64,000 nucleotides of DNA from positions 7,009,009 through 7,073,008 of the forward strand of contig CM040444.1 of assembly GCA_022749755.1 (NCBI GenBank), written 5' to 3'. Source of the DNA: Azadirachta indica. Lineage: Eukaryota > Streptophyta > Magnoliopsida > Sapindales > Meliaceae. Made by a program: the position numbers and the translations under genes. The notes under the pieces were generated by a model. The model was not told the DNA's origin. It saw only the letters and a list, made by a program, of their open reading frames with translations, and ran no database searches. This document shows positions 12,300 through 23,043 of the stretch, piece after piece (the first letter of the stretch is position 1; every line of letters starts with the position of its first letter).

Positions 12300-14786
12300 C
12301 AAAAAGGCTTCATTTTTCGTTGTCCATTAACCTAGCAAAACAAGGGACCGTTGGCACACAAATTGTTTCCAGGTGACAGGTTCAATAAATGCATGCATGT
12401 TACGTATTAAAATAGAAGAGAAAACTTTTATATGCAAATATTTTCTTAAGAACCTAGAAAGTGGTTCCTTGCACATATTTTTCTTTTAATGAAAAAAAGT
12501 CATGCATAAAACGACTTTCAGGTCCTTAAAAGAACGCATATAAAATAGAAAGGTTTCCATCATTTTTCGTGGTTCAGTAGCTGAGCAAAACAAAGGACCA
12601 TTAGCAAATAAGTTGATTTCAAGTGACCGATTCAACAAGCGCACACTTTTTAAGCTAAAATCAAAGAGAATTATCTTAACAATGCAATCGTAAAAGAAAA
12701 AATCAATATTCCAAAATAAATAAAATTTTTTAATCAACAAATTGTTAAATACATCACAAGCAGTACAAATCATACAAATTGTGCATTAATAATATGTTCG
12801 TTGTTTATAGACTAAGTATTGGCATGATTAAACTTTTTTATCAATTTAGAAACATTGTTTTGTCTTTTAGGGTCCTACAGTTGTTGAGTTGGGATAATTT
12901 TCTTCTATTTTAGCTCACAAAATATATGCATTTATTGAACTTGTCACTTGGAAACAATTTGTTTGCCAATGGCTCTTGTTCTATCCAATTGGTGGACCAC
13001 GAAAAATGATGGAAACATTTTATATACAATTTTTTTTTTAACAACCTCAAATGTGGTTTCTTGTACATATTGTTTTAATAAGAAAAAGACATGCATAAAA
13101 CGACTTTCTAGGTTCTTAAATAAATGCATATGAAATAGTTTCCATCATTTTTTTGGTCCACTAGCCTAACAAAAAGGGAGATCATTGATATACATATTAT
13201 TTCCTAGTGACAGGGTCAAAAATGCATACCTTTTGCAATCTAAAATACAAGAGAATTATCCTAATACAAAAACCATGAGATTCTAAAAGAAAAATATCAA
13301 TGTCCCAAAATCAATAAAAGAGATTAATCACCCCAACATTTGCTCCACAAAATACCAACAAATTGTTAAATATATCCTAAGCAGTACAAATCATGCAAAT
13401 CATGGACAATCAAATTGTAAGTGTATTTTGTAAATTTGGATTGAACACAATTTGCGTGACTTGTATTGCTTTGGATATATTTAACAATCTGTTGATTGTT
13501 TGTAGATTGAATGTTGGCATGATGAAACTTTTTTTTATTAATTTTTGAACATTGATTTTTTGGTTAGGATCCACAGTAGTTGTGCTAGGATAATTTTTTT
13601 CGCTTTTAACTTGCAAAAGTTATGTGTTTATTGAACTTGTCACTTGAAATTAAATTGTTTGCTAATGGTCCTTTGATTTTGCTCAGTTGGTGGGTTGTGA
13701 AAAATGATGGAAACTTTTTTGGACGCAACTATCTTTTTTTAAGAACCACTTACGCTTCCATCATTTTTGTGGTTTAGTAACTAACCAAAACAAAAGACCA
13801 TTGGTAAATAAGTTGATTTCAAGTGACAAATTGAATAAATGCACACCTTTTCAAGCAAAAATTAAAGAAAATTATCTTAACCATAGAATCGTAAATAAGG
13901 ATGATAAAATTTTTCATGAGACCCTAAAGCCAGAGGGATCTACCTCCAATTGGAAAAAATTTAAATGAATTTACAGAGAATAGGATAGAGAAACGGGAGA
14001 AATTCATCTCCAATTTATTAATGGGACAGAGATTGGTTTATCTCTCCCTACCCTACCTCTACCCCCACCCTATTCTCCATTAAAACATAATATAAATATA
14101 TTATAATTTATAAATTAAATTTTATATATGTAAATATAATTTTATATTACAATTTCTAAAATTATATATTATAATTAAATGTAAGTAGTAATAAAAAATT
14201 GTGGAGTCATAAATTAAAGTTATAAAAAATAAAATATACAAATAAAAATTAAAAAATTAAGAATCAATATTGTGTTTCTAATAATATATTAATAATATTT
14301 TTATTTAAATTAATTAAATTCTTATATTATTAAAATTAATTAGTAAAAATAATATAAAATGTGGAATTAATTAGGGATGGAAAGCTTATTCCCCATGTGA
14401 GAATTCTCTATCCTCATCCTATTAAATTTATTGGGGAATAGGGCAAGGAATGATGGTTAAAATAGAAAACGGGTGGGGAATGGGCATGCCTCCCTACCCC
14501 ACCCCGCCTCATTACCATCCCTAATCATAAAAAAAAAATCAATGTTCCGAAATATATAAAATTGTTTAATCAACAAATTGTTGAATATATCACAAGCAAA
14601 ACAAGTCATGCAAATTGTGCATTATCAATTTGTTCATTGTTTGGGGATTAAATATTGGTATGATTACACTTTTTATTCAATTTAGGAACATTTTTTTCAA
14701 GTCCCACGATTGTTGGGTTAGGATAATTTTACTCTATTTTAGCTTGTAAAATTTATGCATTTATTGAACCTATAACTTGGAAACAA
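12300..14786. repeat. Tandem array of ~600-bp palindromic (foldback-like) units
   Basis: Forward arms with TTTCCATCATTTTT...CAAAACAAAGGACCATT...AAGTTGATTTCAAGTGAC begin near 12311, 12552, 13138 and 13756. The same sequence in reverse complement (TCACTTGGAAACAATTTG...AAAAATGATGGAAAC) ends near 13019, 13712 and, beyond an insertion, 18562. Forward arm, spacer and reverse arm make one unit; units follow each other at about 600 bp and are joined by a smaller inverted repeat (TTAAGAACCTAGAAAG / CTTTCTAGGTTCTTAA). The first copy is internally deleted, and the last is interrupted by a hAT MITE and a CACTA-like element. No coding capacity is seen. Probably a foldback/MITE family amplified in tandem. 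Confidence 0.7.
13896..14523. mobile_element. hAT-type MITE (628 bp) inserted in the palindromic array
   Basis: It is flanked by ATCGTAAA (13888-13895) and ATCATAAA (14524-14531), an 8-bp duplication with one mismatch. The ends are inverted (TAAGGATGATAA and, reverse complement, TAGGGATGGTAATG). Sister units of the array show the uninterrupted sequence (ATCGTAAAAGAAAAAATC), that is, an empty site. The subterminal parts are rich in CCCTACCCC/GGGGAATGGG and inverted to each other; the centre is AT-rich and non-coding. Confidence 0.8.
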
Positions 14787-17700
14787 CACCACTATAAAAG
14801 CGGGCTTTCTTGATAGAGAGATTCGTGATAGAAATGATTTCTATCACAAGACCAAGTTATTTTTCTATCAAAAAGATACTCGTAGAAAATAAAGTCTAAT
14901 TCGAAAGACATTTTGACAAAAGAATATCAAAATTTTATGTTATACCGCTCGTGACAAAAAAACTAAAATTAATTATTATGAAAATGCTATCTTTTAATAA
15001 AAATAAAATATGTGAAATTTACTAAAAAAATAAAACGACTCCGTTTTATGAAATTGACCCAAAAAATTATAGGTATGTAATTTATTGTCTGCTTTATTTT
15101 TGACATTTTTAATTTTTAAAATTTAAAAGAAATGGAACCCTAAACTTGAAATTTAAACACAACTTATTTCATCATTCTCTTCTTCTACGACTGCTATCTT
15201 TCTCTTATTCTTCAGCCACCGGTGACAACTCTCCCAAATCTCAACCTGGCATCACGCTACTACCACCTCTCTTTGATAATGCAACACGGCCTATAGAGTA
15301 CCACTGCTCGACGAATGCAAGACGTACAACCCAGTTGCATTACTATTAGCACAACGCGTTAGCCTAAACTTGCATGCCCATCTATCCTCTGCTAGCTAGC
15401 TATAAAATCCTACTCTCTTATATTCCCTTCACTTCATTTTCTCGTTTCAAGTATTTGCTTCCTCAGAAATTGTAATCACCATCACACTTCACTCATCCAA
15501 GCACCGAGGTTTGTATATACTCTGTTTACTTTATGAATAATTTTATCTTCCGCAATTGACAGACAAATTAGGGGGATCCGTTTTGTTTCTAAAATCGTAG
15601 TGACGAGTTCATCGTCATGAGGTTAATTTATGCTGTGTCTCGCAGATGAGGTCGGCAAAAGTGCGAGGAGCTCCTATTTCAATTTACCGGCATTGGATAT
15701 TTCTCTTGCGTTTCCTCTAGTGTTCAACAATGAAGCATTTGAACTCATCTGTAAATTTTTTCTTCTTCAACCTAAGGTAACTTTATATAAATGTGTTAGA
15801 GGTCACTACTTAGATACTCACTATAACCTATAGCTGTGAAGTGTCTCCACTTGCCACACTGGAACATGTAATTTTATATTTTGATTCACAATTTTACTGT
15901 ACACATCTATATATGCAGATGAATATTTTGCTTAATGTCTATTAGGTGGGTATAAGTGATAAGCGTATGGGTTAATTTTGTATGTGTTTATTTATATTTG
16001 TGTCTCTTTATAAGTGCCTGCATATGTGCAAATTTATTTATACCAATTTGAACATTCAAATAAGATAGAATCAAAAAGGCCTAAGACATCAGAGGAATAA
16101 TGTAAAATTGCTTTATGGGTTCTAATAATAATATATCTATTTTCTTCATTTGATTTACTTTCCAAGGATATTCTTAGCTTGTTTATTGTCATTTCTTTTG
16201 TATATAGGTTCTTTCCTTGTAACTGAAAGCTTTATACAATTAAAATAAGTGCATCCTTTTTCTTTCATTAAGTATTTGCTGAAAAATATGTAAACATGTC
16301 TTATTAAATTCAGCTGATAATATTATCAAGCGAATTATGTTTATAGTAATAGTGAAAAGTTAGATGTCCCTTCTGGGTGTGCTTTTCCATATGAATATGG
16401 TTCTATAATTGATTTTAGAAGCCTCTACTTTCTTGAAAGTCACCTAAATTTGTATCTTAAATATAAAGAGCTTACCTAAGCATGCATTTGTCCCAAAACA
16501 TGGAAATCTGGACTAGAATCTTAAGGCGACCGATTATTTTTACACTCTTTGCTCTAAGTTATTATGTGGAAGATTGTATAAAGGTAGTTGGGCCTTCGTA
16601 AATAAATGCAAGTGATAATCAAATATATCGTGCATACCTGTAAACTGAACTCCATATGGTCCTGACAGTGAGCATTAGTCATCTTTCCTTTTACTATTTC
16701 TGGTTTATCTTTCAAGATTAGAATCATTACTTCGTATAATCAATAGCAGCTGATGAAGGATTAAAGATGCATATAATCATAATTGCATAAGGGTTCTATA
16801 ACATGTTAACTATTGAAAATAAATAAGGAGCACTATCTTATATAATTTATTTTATTCTATTTTTAAAGTCAAGTTACATGTGGATGCATTATGTTTATTT
16901 TCCTTCTCGCCATCAATTAAAAACTTCCAAATTTCCTGTATTATCTATCTTTTGGTAAATGAAAATATTCTTTTGAATTTGCTTTTGGGCATGCCTTGAA
17001 GCACCTTCAACGTCTTCTTCTCAATGCCAAGGTCTGCATGTATCAAAAAGACAGTGAACAAAATTCTTATAGGTGCACTCTGATTTCAGGCTCTGAGATA
17101 TCTCTTATTATGCTTGGCACCTGTCTTCTTAAATATATTGTTTTGTGTCAGTGCTAAACTTTCAACACCGTAGCTATTATATGCTTGCTAAAATGAAAAT
17201 CCAATCACACAGCTGAAATTGTTCCTGTTATGTCCTTTTGTCTATGTTGATTTCTCCATGGCTTGTAGTGAAGAAGGTACAGTGCTCATGCAAAATTTGC
17301 AGTTGGTTTCGGGTAGTAAGGTTTTAATGGTTGTTGATACCTTCATCTCTTGTACACTTTGGAAGGCATATCCAAATGCTTCTCTTAACTTGATTTTGGT
17401 CATCTACAACAAAATGAGATTTCAAGCTCCCTTTTAATGTGTTCTAAAGTGTTAGTCTGTTTTCTTTCACAATATTATTTGAAGTCAGCATCTCAACTCA
17501 CTCATTCTGTTACTCTTTGTTTCAACAGGCTCTGAGGAGTCCTATCGAATCAACATTTTCCTTTGACGTCAATCCAAAGTTAGACTGGCAAGTAGGTACT
17601 CAATATTATTGTCTTGGCAATTACTTTTTTTAAACAACTTATTTTTCTTTTAGAGCTCTCACCATTGACAAGGATAATAAAGCAAACTGCTGGGAGGTGT

Positions 17701-18500
17701 TAGGAGGTGTTGTGCTATAATTGCTGCTGTTTTCTGGTGTTCAGCTGTTGTATGCTCCTGTTTTCTGTTGTTTTGCTTTATGTTTCATGCTGTTTTTTAT
17801 GTTGTATGCTGTTGGAAAACTATTGCTTCCTGTTGTGGTGCTTCTTTGTTGGCGGTGCATTGTATATTCTTTGTAACAAAGCAAACTCTACTGAAAGTAT
17901 AACTTATGTTGTTAAACAATATTATGTTGGCAATAATATATGATGGTATTTTGTTGAATTATGTTGGTAACAATATTTATTAATTTAATTTCATGTTGTG
18001 TTTGTTTTAGTTATATTGGTAATATATATTTCTCAAATTGCATAGAAAAACTTGAAAAAAAGAATTGAATAAAAAACTTGAAATAAATGACAAATACCGA
18101 AAATAACAATAAAAATAAAAAATCTAGACAAAAGGAATCCCTCTAACAAAAAAGCAGACAAACAGGAAATTAGATTGTAAAAAAATTGAGCATTTTTAAA
18201 TAATATTACATCGATAATTTTTGATGAATTTGTGATGGAAATAAAATCTATTATAGATTTATGATAATCATATATAATAAAGTTGTGACGAATTATATTT
18301 TTTTCACGAAATAATGACATGTGATTATTGTATATGGTTAATAAGTAGACCTTTTGCAATTACTGTTAATAATTAATGAATGAACCTTTCGTAATTAATA
18401 GTTAATGAGTGGATTTATTATAATAGAAAACTACTATTACAAAGTGTCATTTTTTATAGATATTATTTGTCAAGAAAGACTTTCTTAATTTGTAGCAATG
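14787..18500. mobile_element. CACTA-like DNA transposon, non-autonomous, probable gene-fragment carrier
   Basis: Left end CACCACTATAAAAGCGGGC and right end (reverse complement) CATTGCTACAAATTAAG share further subterminal sequence (CTTTCTTGATA / CTTTCTTGACA). The flanks are CAA on both sides (14784-14786, 18501-18503), the 3-bp duplication size of CACTA elements. Other units of the surrounding array show the unoccupied sequence GGAAACAATTTGTTTG. The left subterminal region carries short inverted motifs (GATAGAAATGATTTCTATCA). No transposase is seen in 3.7 kb. Internally there are exon-like pieces with splice sites, the clearest at 15646-15776. The termini are imperfect, so the superfamily is likely but not certain. 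Confidence 0.65.
15646..15776 (+). pseudogene. Exon-like fragment resembling the N-terminus of peroxisomal acyl-CoA oxidase 4 (captured?)
   Basis: The piece lies between a good acceptor (GTGTCTCGCAG) and a good donor (CCTAAG|GTAACT) and has one open frame beginning EVGKSARSSYFNLPALDIS and continuing LAFP. That wording matches what I recall of the N-terminal region of plant ACX4 acyl-CoA oxidases, which then continue differently; here the frame goes on as LVFNNEAFELICK, which I do not recognise. No other ACX4 exon is visible nearby. Most likely a host exon fragment carried by the CACTA-like element, possibly as part of a chimeric transcript. Identification is from memory and covers only about 25 residues. 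Confidence 0.4.
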
Positions 18501-18640
18501 CAATTTGTTTGGTAGTAGTTCCTTATTTTGCTCAATTGGTTGACCGCGAAAAATGATGGAAACCTTATATATGCAATTATTTTTTTAAGAACCTAGAAGG
18601 AGGTTTCTTGCTCATGTTTTTTTAAAAACTCCAACTTTTG
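18501..18640. repeat. Right part of the palindromic array, separated by the CACTA-like insertion
   Basis: The sequence resumes with CAATTTGTTTGG and runs to AAAAATGATGGAAACC, then the linker TTTAAGAACCTAGAAGG. This is the reverse arm whose beginning ends at 14786. Confidence 0.7.
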
Positions 18641-18655
18641 AAACATACACAAAAT

Positions 18656-18757
18656 CCATGATTCCAAACACAAAACTCACCAAATCAACGCAATGATTCC
18701 AAACACAAAACCCACCAATCAACACCATGATTACAAACACAAAACCCACCAATCAAC
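18656..18757. repeat. Three tandem copies of a ~34-bp repeat
   Basis: Units start near 18656, 18691 and 18725 with the core ATGATTCCAAACACAAAAC followed by CACCAATCAAC. The last unit ends in TCAAC, the target site of the copia element beginning at 18758. Confidence 0.8.
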
Positions 18758-19668
18758 TATTGGGTTGGATTTCCTCCTATTTGGAGATGAGCCAAATTTT
18801 CTCTTCAATAATAACTAAACCCAATTAATCAAAGAACATTTTAATTTTTTCTCAAGTAGGGTTTAGTATTCTTTTTTGCTGCAAAAGTATATATATACGT
18901 GAGTTAAGAAGAGAGAGGAGAGCACTATTCATCGCCTAGAGAGAGAAAGTACTACTCACAATCTAGAGAGAGAAAGTACTATTCACCATCTAGAGAGAAA
19001 AGTATTGTTCATTGCCTAAGAGAGAGAAATTACTGTTCATCATATAGATGGCACTGTTCATCGTCTAGAGAGAGAGAAGCAGTTACTGTTTATCATCTAG
19101 AGAGAGGCAGAACAGTAAACTTGAGATAGTTTTGATCAAGTGGTTAATCGGAGATCGATTCGTGGTCCGATTGAACTGAAATTTTACCAACAGCTTCCTA
19201 ATTCAGAGGAGTAAATTCTGAACGGTGGAAATCAGATTTAAAGCTCCTTTTCTCTAGATTTCGTGGTTGAAAGTTAGGCCACCATTATGGTGATATTTTT
19301 CTTGAACTCTCTCTAATTTCTTTGTGAAACTTGATTATTTGCCAAGATTGTGTGATCTTGAGAATATTATGGATGTGTACCTCTAGTTCTAATTAGAGAG
19401 AAATTGTGTATTCCCATTATTTGATTATAGTGGAGATTTTCGGGTAGACTACGGTCCCGTGGTTTTTACTCCTCACATTGGGGAAGGTTTTCCACGTTAA
19501 AATTGATTGTGTTATCGTTATTTTGTTGATGATGTGGTTGCTGTCCAAGAATTGATTTTGTGCCAAAAATTGTTGCTCTATTTGTTTGTTTCCTATTAGG
19601 TTCTTGCAAGAGGGGATAAGATAATTATTGTGCTTCCGCAAATTGGTTTATATTAGTTTATCCCAACA
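18758..19668 (+). repeat. 5' LTR (911 bp) of the copia element
   Basis: Begins TATTGGG and ends CCCAACA. It contains a run of about 25-bp repeats built on CTAGAGAGAGAAAGTACT(A/G)TTCA (about 18920-19110), with roughly two more units than the 3' LTR. The segment TCCACGTTAAAATTGATTG near 19489 is missing from the 3' LTR. Confidence 0.93.
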
Positions 19669-19671
19669 AAG

Positions 19672-19683
19672 TGGTATCAGAGC
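19672..19683 (+). other. Primer binding site (initiator tRNA-Met)
   Basis: TGGTATCAGAGC, complementary to the 3' end of plant initiator tRNA-Met, starts three bases after the 5' LTR end. This is the normal minus-strand primer site. Confidence 0.95.
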
Positions 19684-19715
19684 TTTGGTTTAATTTGTTT
19701 TCTGCCTTGTGTTGA

Positions 19716-20443
19716 ATGATGGAAACTAATACAAGTAGAATGGTTAATTTGAATGGTGCAAATTATCATTTATGGAAGGGAAAGATGGAAGATCTTTTAT
19801 ATGTAAAAGATTATTATTTACCCGTGTTTGAGAAACAAAAACCCGATAATAAAACAGATGCACAGTGGAAGTTGTTTCATCGTCAGGTGTGTGGGTATAT
19901 CAGACAATGGGTAGATGACAATGTTTTGAATCACATCAGTGGAGAGACCGATGCAAGTTCTTTGTGGAATAAGCTTGAAGAATTGTATGCTAGAAAAACC
20001 GGGAACAACAAACTATTTTTGATAAAACAGATGATGAACTTGAAATATCGGGATGGAAAACCCATGACAGATCACTTGAATGTATTTCAGGGAATCATTA
20101 ATTAGTTGGCTGGAATGAACATCAAATTTGAAGATGAAGTACAAAGATTATGGCTTTTAGGCACATTATCGGACTCATGGGAGGCATTTAGAATGTCATT
20201 ATCTAATTTAGCTCCTGATGGTATTATCACCATGGAATTGGTTAAGAATAGTGTTCTGAATGAAGAGGATAGAAGAAAGTCACAAGGTTCTTCACAGTCA
20301 GATATCTTAGTCACAGAAAAGAGGGGGAAAAGTAAGAGTAGAGGTCCGAAGAACAGAGATAAAAGTAAAAGCAAGACCAACAAGTTTGCCAATGTTGAAT
20401 GCTATCATTGTAGTTTGAAGGGGCATATAAAGAAGTATTGTTG
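19716..20443 (+). pseudogene. copia gag (UBN2-type) with zinc knuckle, interrupted
   Basis: Starts MMETNTSRMVNLNGANYHLW, typical of copia gag. An in-frame TAG at 20103-20105 (…QGIIN*LAGMN…) splits it; the frame continues unchanged to a CCHC zinc knuckle, CYHCSLKGHIKKYC, at about 20401-20442, followed at once by TGA TAG. The first stop is explained by a single CAG-to-TAG change. It would encode the particle protein packaging element RNA; as it stands it is dead. Confidence 0.85.
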
Positions 20444-20546
20444 ATAGCTCAAGCGAGACAACAAGAAGGATAAAGGAAAGGAAAAGAAAAATGATGACAA
20501 CAGTAATGATGATAGAGTAGTTACTGTTACAGATAACTTTCTTAAT

Positions 20547-22206
20547 ATGTATGATGATGATGTTGTCAACCTTGTATGCCTTGAGACCAGCTGGGTAATT
20601 GATAGTGGTGCCTCCATTCATGCTACATCGCGAAGGGAATTCTTTACATCTTATACATTCGGTGATTTTGGAGATGTTAAGATGGGAAATAATGGCTTCG
20701 CTAAAGTTATAGGCATGGGAGATGTGTGCTTGGAGACCAATAATGGCACAATGTTACTTCTGAAAAATGTCAAGCATATTCCTGATATTCGTTTGAACTT
20801 GATTTCTATAGGTAAACTTGATGATGAAGGTTTCTCCAGCAACTTTAGTGGTGGTAAATGGAAGCTTAACAAAGGTTCTCTAGTTGTGGCTCGAGGAAAG
20901 AAATGTTCTTCATTGTACTTTATGCAAGCAAAGATTGCAGACAGCAGCATCAATACGGTGAAAAATGAAGATACAATTGAGTTATGGCATAGAAGACTTG
21001 GTCACATGAGTGAGAAGGGTTTGAATGTTTTGGCCAAGAAGAATATGCTTTCTTGATTGAAAAATGAATCTTTGAAGAAATGTGTTCATTGCTTGGCAAG
21101 AAAGCAAACTAGGATTACCTTCAAGAAAATCAGGTATACTCGAACTAGTACACTCTGATGTTTGTGGCCCTATGAAAACAAAAACACTTGGTGGTGCTCT
21201 CTATTTTGTGACTTTTATAGATGATCACTCAAGGAAGCTGTGGGTTTATACATTGAAGACAAAGGATCAAGTACTAGATGTGTTCAAACAGTTTCAGGCC
21301 TCAGTTGAAAGACAGATTAGGAAGAAGTTGAAGTGCATCAGAACTGATAATAGGGGTGAGTATTCTGGACCATTTGATGAATATTGCAGACAGTTAGGAA
21401 TTTGTCATCAAAAGACACCTCCGAAGACTCCTCAGTTAAATGGGCTAGCTGAGAGGATGAATAGAACACTAGTTGAAAGAGTGAAATGTTTGCTTTCATA
21501 AGCACAATTGCCAGTATCTTTTTGGGGGGAGGCTTTGAATACAGTTGTACATGTATTGAATCTTACACCGTGCGTTCCTTTAGACTTTGATGTTCCAAAT
21601 AAAGTTTGATCAGGAAAGAATGTCGCTTATGATTATTTGTATGTCTTTGGATGTAAAACATTTGTGCATATTCCCAAAGATGAGAGGTCTAAACTTGATG
21701 TTAAGACAAGACAGTGTGTATTTCTCGACTATGGTCAAGATGAGTTTGGCTACAGGTTTTATGATCTAGTGCAAAAGAAACTTGTAAGAAGTCGGGATGC
21801 TGTATTTATGGGAGACCAAATTATACAGGATATTAAGAAGTCAAAAGAAGCAATGCCTCAATATAATGATACGTTGATAGACTTGGATCCAGTTATTCCT
21901 ACACATGTTCCAGCACAGCCTACAGATGAAGTCTTGGATGACCAGCATGGTACAGGTAATATTGACACTCATACACAGGTTGGGGTTGATAATGATGTTC
22001 AAGATCAGTCATCTACTTCAGAGGCTTCACTATATGCTCCACTCAAAAGATCCACCAGAAACCGACAGCCCTCCACACGGTATCCTACGAGTGAGTATGT
22101 ATTACTAACTATTGGGGAAGAACCTGATATGTTAACCAAGACTCTTCCTAGGGAAAAACTTGAAGTTTGTTGCTCGATTGTTGGGTTAATAAGTCTCTCC
22201 ATATAG
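20547..22206 (+). pseudogene. copia protease and integrase remnant, RT-RNase H deleted
   Basis: The protease active site is WVIDSGASIHAT (about 20595). The pre-integrase motif ELWHRRLGHMSEKG (about 20980) follows, then the integrase core: LVHSDVCGP, RTDNRGEYSG and LNGLAERMNRTLVE supply the D, D and E residues. A stop near 21054 and another at about 21500 break the frame. The C-terminal integrase part (FGCKTFVHIPKDERSKLD) follows, and the frame then passes into the acidic hinge. RT and RNase H are missing, and the last residues DMLTKTLPREKLEVC belong to the very end of a normal polyprotein, marking an internal deletion junction near 22120. Confidence 0.85.
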
Positions 22207-22208
22207 TC

Positions 22209-22220
22209 GGAAAGGGGGAG
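22209..22220 (+). other. Polypurine tract of the copia element
   Basis: GGAAAGGGGGAG lies three bases before the 3' LTR, the plus-strand primer of reverse transcription. Confidence 0.9.
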
Positions 22221-22223
22221 ATT

Positions 22224-23043
22224 TATTGGGTTGAGTTTCCTCTTATTTGGAGATGACCCAAATTTTCCCTTCAATAGTAACTAAACCCAATTAACCAAAA
22301 GACATTTTAGTCTTTTCTCAAGTAGGGTTTAGTATTCCTTTTTGCTGCAACATATATATATGTGAGTTAAGAAGAGAGAGGAGAGCACTATTCACCGTCT
22401 AGAGAGAGAAAGTACTGTTCATTGCCTAGAGAGAGAAAGTACTGTTTATCATGTGGGCGGCACTGTTCATAGCCTAGAGAGAGAGACAGTTACTGTTTAT
22501 CGTCTAGAGAGAGGCAGAACAGTAAACTTGAGACAGTTTTGATCAAGTGGTTAATCGGAGATCGATTCGTGGTCCGATTGAGCTGAAATTTTACCAGCAG
22601 CTTACTAATTTAGAGGAGTAAATTCTGAACGGTGGAGATCAAATTTAGAGCTTCTTTTCTCCAGATTTCATGGTTGAAAGTTAGGCCACCATTATGGTGA
22701 TGTTTTTCTTGAACTCTCTCTAATTTCTTTGTGAAACTTGATTGTTTGATAAGATTATGTGATCTTGAGAATATTGTGGATGTGTACCTCTCGTTCTAAT
22801 TAGAGAGAAATTGTGTATTTTCATTATTTAATTATAGTGGAGATTTTCGGGTAGACTACGGTCCCGTGGTTTTTACTCCTCACATTGGGGAGGTTTTTTG
22901 TTGATGATGTGGTTGCTGTCCAAGAATTGATTTTGTGCCAAAGATTGTTGCTCTATTTATTTATTTCCTATTAGGCTCACGCAAGAGGGGATAAGGTAAT
23001 TATTATGCTTCCGCAAATTGGTTTATATTAATTTATCCCAACA
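22224..23043 (+). repeat. 3' LTR (820 bp) of the copia element
   Basis: Same ends as the 5' LTR (TATTGGG...CCCAACA), followed by the target duplication TCAAC. It is shorter through fewer CTAGAGAGAGAAAGTACT repeats and a deletion of about 35-40 bp near 22890. Confidence 0.93.

Larger units (their letters stand above)
18758..23043 (+). mobile_element. Ty1-copia (Tork/Tnt1-like) LTR retrotransposon lacking RT-RNase H
   Basis: Complete element boundaries: LTRs at 18758-19668 and 22224-23043, and a perfect 5-bp target duplication TCAAC (18753-18757 and 23044-23048). An initiator-Met-tRNA primer site is at 19672-19683 and a polypurine tract at 22209-22220. The internal region has gag, protease, pre-integrase and integrase, but then jumps from the pre-RT hinge (KRSTRNRQPSTRYPTSEYV) straight to the polyprotein tail (DMLTKTLPREKLE) near 22120. 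Reverse transcriptase and RNase H are absent. Several stops and frameshifts interrupt the remaining frames, so it cannot move by itself. The LTRs differ by visible substitutions (about a tenth of the first 150 bp by eye) and by length, so the insertion is not recent. Confidence 0.93.

Noticed and set aside
17530..17593. Exon-like piece (ALRSPIESTFSFDVNPKLDWQ) between AG and GT
   Set aside because: Only 21 residues and no recognised family; kept as part of the element, not as a gene.
17707..17943. Cys/Leu-rich ORF inside the CACTA-like element
   Set aside because: It arises from a TGCTGTTTTCTG-type simple repeat; no domain.
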